A DNA stretch of 6,524 bases from JBILVQ01 sp044370375 (GTDB lineage Bacteria > Bacteroidota > Bacteroidia > UBA4408): NCBI GenBank assembly GCA_044370375.1, contig JBILVQ010000176.1, positions 1-6,524 on the forward strand. Direction: 5' to 3'. A model generated the notes under the pieces. It saw only the letters and a program-made list of their open reading frames with translations, searched no databases and was not told the DNA's origin. Both the position numbers and the translations under genes were made by a program. Shown piece after piece: positions 1-5,600 of the stretch; the first letter of the stretch is position 1; each line of letters begins with the position of its first letter.

Positions 1-100
1 CAATGGTTTCTGCCGGTTTTTCGTCTCCCTTGCAGGACCACAAAAGGGCCAACGATGAAATGAAAAATAGTTTCCTTAAATTATTGCCACTCCACCCCAT
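1..100 (-). CDS. Probable lipoprotein, N-terminal fragment
   Basis: This is the start of a gene that leaves the window at base 1; only 33 codons are visible. Reading from an ATG at 100-98 gives a short polar N-terminus with Arg-Lys at residues 9-10, a hydrophobic stretch (residues 11-21, LFFISSLALLW), then Ser-Cys at 22-23. That is a signal-peptidase-II type lipobox (LWSC), although Trp just before the Ser is unusual. The residues after the Cys (KGDEKPAE) are charged and acidic, as often seen in surface-exposed Bacteroidota lipoproteins. The proposed start lies inside cysS, overlapping its last 20 bases in another frame, which suggests co-transcription and translational coupling. No closer in-frame ATG was found before the hydrophobic segment. 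Function cannot be told from this fragment. The lipoprotein reading is inference from the signal peptide alone. Confidence 0.55.
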   Translation of the reverse strand, partial: MGWSGNNLRKLFFISSLALLWSCKGDEKPAETI

Positions 101-1556
101 TTTTTGTATCTTTAAGTTGTATTCCTGCTTCGATTAATCTGTCTCTTATTTGGTCCGACACCGCAAAATCTTTTCTGTTTCTGGCCTCTGCTCTTAAATG
201 AATAACCAAATCCATTACTTTTTTTAAGGTATCCTTTCCACTATCTGAAGTTCCTTCTTGCTGTAAGCCCAAAACATCGTACACAAATCCCTGCATGAGT
301 TTTTTCAAGTGATCAAGGTCGGAAGAAGAAATGCTGTCGCGGCCTTCTTTGATATTGTTGATACCTTTTACAGCATCAAACAAATGGGCAATCAAAACAG
401 GTGAATTGAAATCATCATCCATGGCAGCATAAAAATCTTGTTCCCATTGCTGAACGTTGATGCTGCTTTTTTCTGCTACCGGAAGGTGCTTGAGGCTTTC
501 CATGGCAGTCATCAATCGTGCATAACCTTTTTCTGAAGCTTGGAGTGCTTCATTGCTAAAGTCAAGCGTGCTGCGGTAATGCGATTGCATCATAAAAAAT
601 CTAACCGCCATGGGCGCATAGCCTTTGTCGAGCAGCGGATGATTGCCCGAAAATAATTCAAGCGGCAGAAATCCATTTCCGGCCGACTTCGACATGCGAA
701 CGCCATTCACGGTTAACATATTGGTATGCATCCAATAGCGTACCGGAGCGGCATGGTTACAAGCCACACTCTGTGCAACTTCGTTGGTATGATGCGTGGC
801 AATGAGGTCCATCCCTCCGCCATGAATATCAAATGTTTCACCAAGGTATTTTGAACTCATGGCAGAACATTCAATGTGCCAGCCGGGAAAGCCCCAGCCC
901 CATGGAGAAGGCCATTTCATTAGATGTTCCGGATTTGCTTTAATCCATAATGCAAAATCCAGACGGCCTTTTTTTTCATCTTGGCCCGACAATTCACGTG
1001 TGTTTTCTAAAAGGTCATCGAGTTTTCGATTGCTCAACACACCGTAATCGTGCAATTGAGAATATTTGTCAACATCAAAATAGACGGTACCATTTACCTC
1101 GTAAGCAAATCCTGAGGCAATAATCCTTTTGGTCATTTCAATTTGCTCCGCAATGTGTCCGGTTGCCGTAGGCTCAATGGACGGTGGAATGGTATTGAAA
1201 AGGCGCATCACATCATGAAAGCCCAATGTATATTTTTGAACAATTTCCATGGGTTCCAATTGCTCAAGTTTTGCTCTTTTGGCAAATTTATCATCCCCTT
1301 CATCACGGTCGCCTTCCAGATGCCCGGCATCGGTAATGTTCCGCACATAGCGCACTTTGAAGCCTGCAAATTTTAGATAACGATAAACCAAGTCAAAGGA
1401 AATAAATGTGCGGCAATTGCCCAGGTGAACATCGTTGTAAACGGTAGGTCCGCAAACATATAACCCTACCAATGGAGGATGTAGCGGTTGAAAATCTTCT
1501 TTTTTTCTTGAAAGGGTATTATAAATCTGAATCTTTCGAATAGCATCTTGGCTCAT
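81..1556 (-). CDS. cysS: Cysteinyl-tRNA synthetase
   Basis: This cytoplasmic class I aminoacyl-tRNA synthetase attaches cysteine to tRNA-Cys in an ATP-dependent reaction (EC 6.1.1.16). The 491-residue product is slightly longer than the E. coli enzyme. The catalytic Rossmann domain carries the HIGH-type motif as HLGN (residues 44-47) and the KMSKS motif as RMSKS (287-291). The four expected zinc ligands are all present: Cys35 in the CGPTVY motif, Cys230 in ECSAMS, and His255 and Glu259 in HHTNE. The C-terminal helical tRNA-binding region shows the usual DDDFNSP (380-386) and KDFAVSDQIRD (from 462) blocks, and the protein ends in the typical DTKNGVEWQ. The start chosen is ATG at 1556-1554; a GTG one codon upstream is less likely. 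That ATG shares its A with the TGA of the upstream gene, so translation is probably coupled. The gene looks intact. Confidence 0.97.
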   Translation of the reverse strand: MSQDAIRKIQIYNTLSRKKEDFQPLHPPLVGLYVCGPTVYNDVHLGNCRTFISFDLVYRYLKFAGFKVRYVRNITDAGHLEGDRDEGDDKFAKRAKLEQLEPMEIVQKYTLGFHDVMRLFNTIPPSIEPTATGHIAEQIEMTKRIIASGFAYEVNGTVYFDVDKYSQLHDYGVLSNRKLDDLLENTRELSGQDEKKGRLDFALWIKANPEHLMKWPSPWGWGFPGWHIECSAMSSKYLGETFDIHGGGMDLIATHHTNEVAQSVACNHAAPVRYWMHTNMLTVNGVRMSKSAGNGFLPLELFSGNHPLLDKGYAPMAVRFFMMQSHYRSTLDFSNEALQASEKGYARLMTAMESLKHLPVAEKSSINVQQWEQDFYAAMDDDFNSPVLIAHLFDAVKGINNIKEGRDSISSSDLDHLKKLMQGFVYDVLGLQQEGTSDSGKDTLKKVMDLVIHLRAEARNRKDFAVSDQIRDRLIEAGIQLKDTKNGVEWQ

Positions 1557-1558
1557 CA
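1554..1558 (-). promoter_or_regulatory. TGATG stop-start overlap (translational coupling site)
   Basis: The TGA stop of the MORN_2-repeat gene (1558-1556) and the ATG start of cysS (1556-1554) share one base. No ribosome binding site is needed for re-initiation at such a junction, so cysS translation probably depends at least partly on ribosomes finishing the upstream gene. The overlap is read directly; the coupling is inferred. Confidence 0.75.
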
Positions 1559-2461
1559 CTTCTTCTTCTTGTTTTGATCTTGTTTTTCAATTTCGTCTTT
1601 GGCATAAACCGTCCGGGCAGGCCTTCCTTCTTCATAATAAACGGTTTTATGTAACTCTCCGTCTTTGTAGAAATAATGTTTGCCGCGAAATAATTTTCCT
1701 TTTAAAAATTCGCCATCTCTTTCAATTTTTCCGTTAGAATAATAAGTTTTGTTTTTCCCATCCGGAATTTTCATGTCAGGAGCTTCCTGCACCACCGGCT
1801 CAACTTTCTTTTCCTCAACCGGCACTACCTTTTTTTCTGCCGCCTTGGGGGCATAGTTTTTTATGTTGTTTTCGTCAATTTTTCCATCATTAAAACTCTT
1901 TTCTGCTTTCAATGAACCATCTTCGTAATACTCCTTGATGACACCTGATTCTTTTGAATCTTTCCAGGTTCCTTCGTACATGGTGTTGCCGTTTTCGTAG
2001 TAATACTTTTGAAACCCTTCACGCTTGCCATTTTCATTAAAAGCAAATTCATAAAAAGGTTTCCCCGACTCATAAAAATACTTGTAATCGCCAATCCAAG
2101 TGTTGTTTTTCCAGGTGCCTTGTTCACGCAAAACACCATTTTCATAGAAGTTTTTTACAAAGGCTGATTTGTCTTCTGCGTAAACCATTTCGCATTTAAC
2201 CCTTCCATTGCAATGATATAATTTCCAGGTGCCTACTTTTCTGTTATTTACATAACTTCCTTCTTCTAGTTTTTGTCCATCCTTGCAACCCGGCATCACC
2301 CCTGCAATATTCACCACCACCCATTTGCCTTGCTTCCATCCTTGCTCATCTGTTTTATTGATGGTATCGTTTCCTTGCATTTCAAAAGTTTGTGCCATTC
2401 CGTTTTCAACTCCGGAAAGAACTAGCAGGAATAGTAGTATCGCAGTGTATTGCTTTCTCAT
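1556..2461 (-). CDS. Exported MORN_2-repeat (YwqK-like) protein
   Basis: This is a 301-residue protein of unknown function. An N-terminal signal peptide (residues 1-23: MRK, a hydrophobic core, then GMA before Gln24) indicates Sec export. There is no lipobox Cys, so it is probably periplasmic or outer-surface. The mature part is built of imperfect repeats of about 20-25 residues with aromatic-Asn-Gly cores, such as FYENG (105-109), FYESG (129-133), YYENG (154-158), YYEDG (178-182), YYSNG (240-244) and FYKDG (264-268), alternating with GTWK or GEF strands. This is the MORN_2 / YwqK pattern. A Lys-Pro-Glu-Val linker (about 204-229) splits the repeats into a large N-terminal and a small C-terminal block, and the chain ends in four lysines. 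The start is placed at ATG 2461-2459 because it gives a clean signal peptide; an upstream TTG at 2479 would add six residues. It is the first gene of the cysS operon. Confidence 0.8.
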   Translation of the reverse strand: MRKQYTAILLFLLVLSGVENGMAQTFEMQGNDTINKTDEQGWKQGKWVVVNIAGVMPGCKDGQKLEEGSYVNNRKVGTWKLYHCNGRVKCEMVYAEDKSAFVKNFYENGVLREQGTWKNNTWIGDYKYFYESGKPFYEFAFNENGKREGFQKYYYENGNTMYEGTWKDSKESGVIKEYYEDGSLKAEKSFNDGKIDENNIKNYAPKAAEKKVVPVEEKKVEPVVQEAPDMKIPDGKNKTYYSNGKIERDGEFLKGKLFRGKHYFYKDGELHKTVYYEEGRPARTVYAKDEIEKQDQNKKKK

Positions 2462-2495
2462 AATTTTGGGGCAAGTCAACCTTGGTTTTGACCTA

Positions 2496-2503
2496 CAAAT
2501 ATA
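2496..2503 (-). promoter_or_regulatory. Bacteroidota-type -7 promoter element for the cysS operon
   Basis: On the minus strand these bases read TATATTTG, an exact match to the Bacteroidota -7 consensus TAnnTTTG. The element ends 34 bases before the ATG at 2461, so transcription would begin around 2489-2491 and give a short leader of about 30 bases. No clear TTTG -33 box is seen at the usual 17-23 base spacing; that region is a run of T (about 2519-2524). It would drive the MORN_2-repeat gene, cysS and the lipoprotein together. Confidence 0.6.
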
Positions 2504-2626
2504 ACCATTGAAACATTAAAAAAGGCAGGCTGCCGGCAATTGCATTAATTTGCCAATGAAAGTGGTTTTTGAAAGCCCAAGTGCTTCATTTGATGCGATT
2601 AATCGGCTTTTTTTCAAAATAATCCC

Positions 2627-2656
2627 TTGAATACTCAATAGAATCCACTATTTTTA
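2627..2656 (+). promoter_or_regulatory. Weak candidate promoter of the cyclase gene
   Basis: TTG at 2627-2629 and TATTTTTA at 2649-2656 (one mismatch to TAnnTTTG) are separated by 19 bases, within the usual Bacteroidota spacing. If real, transcription would start at or very near the ATG at 2663 and give an almost leaderless mRNA, which would agree with the lack of any Shine-Dalgarno sequence. A second one-mismatch element, TTAATTTG at 2545-2552, would give a leader of about 100 bases but has no -33 partner. Neither is strong. Confidence 0.25.
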
Positions 2657-2662
2657 CCACCG

Positions 2663-5600
2663 ATGTTGGGTTTTTTCAGACCATTTCTTTCCTTTTTGCT
2701 AACCATTGCCCTGTGTTTGCCTCAGTTGATTTCTGCGCAAAACACTGGGCTAAGCTTCGACCACTTAGGATTGGCCAATGGCTTGTCGCAGTCGTCTGTT
2801 AATTGCATTCTTCAAGACAATGCCGGTTTTCTTTGGGTTGGAACCCAGGATGGGCTGAATCGTTATGATGGGGTGTCTTTCAAGGTTTTCAAACACAATC
2901 GAAAAGACAGTACTTCCATACACGACAACTTTATTCATACCTTATGGCAAGATCCAATGGGCAGAATATGGATTGGAACCAATTCAGGAATTGATATTTT
3001 TAACCCGCGTGATGAAAAGTTTTATGCTTTGCGATTTCCTGATTCAGGAAAAGATGTTTCCCCTCCTTCCGTAAGCGATTTTCTTCTTTGGACCAAAAGT
3101 CTTGTGTTTTGTGCTACTGATCGCGGCTTGTTTCAGGTTAATCTTGATTCACTCGAGAAAATCAATCCACGGATTTTGCGTTCTGTTGTTAAGTACTTGG
3201 ATATTCCGGCAGTAGGAAACAATATTCAGATGATTCAATCGGCCGGGAATTCATCTCTTTGGATGGCTACCACCGATAAGGGTTTGCAGCTGTATAAACC
3301 CTCGTCCAATAAATTATTGCCGCTACCTGATTTTTTGAGCCCCCGCTTTTCTGACCTTCCCATAAAATCTATTTTGGCCGAAAACAATGGGGTATTGTGG
3401 ATTGGTACCGATGAGGGATTATTTTTAGCCGAAATACCAAAGAACAGCCTTAAACATTTTACAACCCAACCGGGAAATAGCCGCAGTCTTTCGGGCAATG
3501 GGATAAGAAAAATTTTTCGCGACCAAAGGGGAAAATTATGGATTGGAACCCTAAGCGGGTTAAATCTTTATCGGCCACAAACCGGCTCTTTTAGTAGGAT
3601 TTTGTCTTCCCCATTTAATGATCGGAGCATTGCAGGAAACAAGGTTTATTCCTTTTTGGAGGATTATGCCGGTACCCTTTGGATAGGCACCGAAGCCGGT
3701 TTGAATAAGTTTGACAGGATTCAAAACAATTTTAATTTGCTGCTGCAAAAGAATGATTTACCCTCCCCCTTGTTGAGCAACAATGTTTGGTCAATGCTTG
3801 AATTAGAAAACGGAAATTTAATCGTTGGTACAGATGATGGGTTGAACTGGATAAAGCGGGATAATCAGTCGTATGAATTTTTTCCGGTACCCTTTCAGCC
3901 TTCTTCCGTTTATGCAATTTGTAAAGACAAGGCCGGTGAAATTTGGTTGGGTACTTCACGTGGATTATGTAAATTCAATAGCAATTCACAAAAAATTATT
4001 CCCTTCAATGCAAGCAAAGAATTGTTGCTTTTTTTGGAGAATACAGTCGTACAGAGTATTTGGGAGGATGAGCGACAAAGATTGTGGATAGGAACGAAGA
4101 ACGGTCTTGTGATCCTGGATGTTGACAGAAAGTTTCATCAACGCGTAACGGGTCCCGGGTCAACAGGTGTCTTGCCGCATCCTTCGGTTCGACAGGTTTT
4201 TGCTGACGCATCCAAAACCATTTGGATGGCAAGCGGAGGAGGTTTAGTTGAACTTCTGAATTACAAAAATGGCGAATTGAAAATCCCTGATACGCTTTTG
4301 TTCAGAACCTACAAGCATCAACCGGGCAATGAAAAATCACTAAGCAATGACCATATTTTAAGTATTGCACAAATTAAAAGCGGAGAATTATGGATAGGAA
4401 CTTATGGTGGCGGATTAAACAGGTTTGATCAAAACAGCGGTAAATTCGATTCTTATTTGGAGGACAACGGACTGTCCAATAATGTTGTTTATGGGATATT
4501 GCCCGGTAAAGAGGATGCCCTCTGGTTAAGTACCAATTTCGGATTGTCAAAATTTTCAATCTCATCCGGGGTATTTAGAAACTATTATCAAAACAATGGC
4601 TTGCAAAGCAATGAATTTAATGTTGGTGCTTGGTTCCGTTCCTCTACAGGAGAATTGTTTTTTGGCGGAATGAATGGTATCAATGCCTTTGATCCTGCCA
4701 ACATCATTGTCAATAACACGGCTCCTAAAATTTGTTTTACGGCCTTGAGTGTTTTTAATAAAGAGTTAAAACCCGGAACCGACCAGCCGCTTCAAAAAAG
4801 CATACAGTTTGCAGATACCGTGGTATTGTCTTACAAGCAAAATTATTTTACACTCGATTTTGCAGCGCTTCATTTTAGTTCCCCCATGAATAATCGCTAT
4901 CAATATATTCTGGAGGGATTCGATGAAGAATGGACAGAGGTAAGAGGAAAGGGACAGGCGGTTTTTACCGGTTTGCCTGCAGGAGAATATGTATTTAAAG
5001 TAAAGGCAAGCAATTCTGACGGTGTTTGGAATAAACAGGAGGAAACACTTGTTATTATTATAACACCACCTTTTTGGCAAACCCTCGGATTCAGAATTAT
5101 TGCCCTCATTCTTTTTGTTTCGCTCTTGTTTTACTATTACAAGAAGAGAATCAACAGGGTTGTTTCTCAAAAGCGAATTCTTGAACGGCAAATCAGAGAG
5201 CGAACCTCAAAGATCATGTTGCAAAAAGAAGAAATTGAGAAACAAAAAGAGTTGATAGAAGAAGAACAAAAGAAATCTGAATCACTCTTGCGCAATATGC
5301 TGCCCATGGAAATGGCAGAGGAATTAAAGAACAAAGGTAAAGCATCTGCAAGAAGCTATAGCATGGCATCGGTAATGTTTACCGACTTTAAAGGCTTTAC
5401 CAAAATTGCACAGAAACTTCGTCCCAAAGAGTTGGTAGAAAAACTGGATATTTGTTTCGGAAAATTTGATGAGATTATTGAGAAGTATAACATCGAAAAA
5501 ATTAAAACCATCGGTGATTCCTACATGTGTGCCGGTGGTATTCCCATTAGAAATAAAAGTAATCCCATCGATATCGTTTTAGCCGGTTTAGAAATACAAC

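Larger units (their letters stand above)
2462..2662. other. Divergent intergenic region
   Basis: This 201-base AT-rich gap separates the minus-strand cysS operon from the plus-strand cyclase gene, so it must hold both promoters. Minus-strand signals lie at 2496-2503. The middle contains a short GC-rich inverted repeat (GGCA-GGC-TGCC, 2524-2534) followed by the 8-base palindrome GCAATTGC (2536-2543). These could be an operator or chance. No tRNA, small ORF or riboswitch fold was recognised. Confidence 0.5.

Noticed and set aside
859..1376. Plus-strand open frames of 62 and 77 codons opposite cysS
   Set aside because: They lie wholly antisense to a clearly intact cysS and resemble no known protein; they are frame shadows.
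1909..2145. Minus-strand 78-codon frame inside the MORN_2-repeat gene
   Set aside because: It is an out-of-frame reading of the repeats, with repetitive low-complexity content caused by the real gene.
1556..2461. Antitoxin of a toxin-antitoxin system (a common automatic label for YwqK-like proteins)
   Set aside because: The protein has an export signal, and no toxin-like gene adjoins it; its downstream neighbour is cysS. The label comes from the repeat family rather than from evidence here.
2462..2479. Upstream TTG start at 2479 for the MORN_2-repeat protein
   Set aside because: It would put six extra residues (TTG-initiated, including Cys and Pro) before a well-formed signal peptide that starts at the ATG at 2461.
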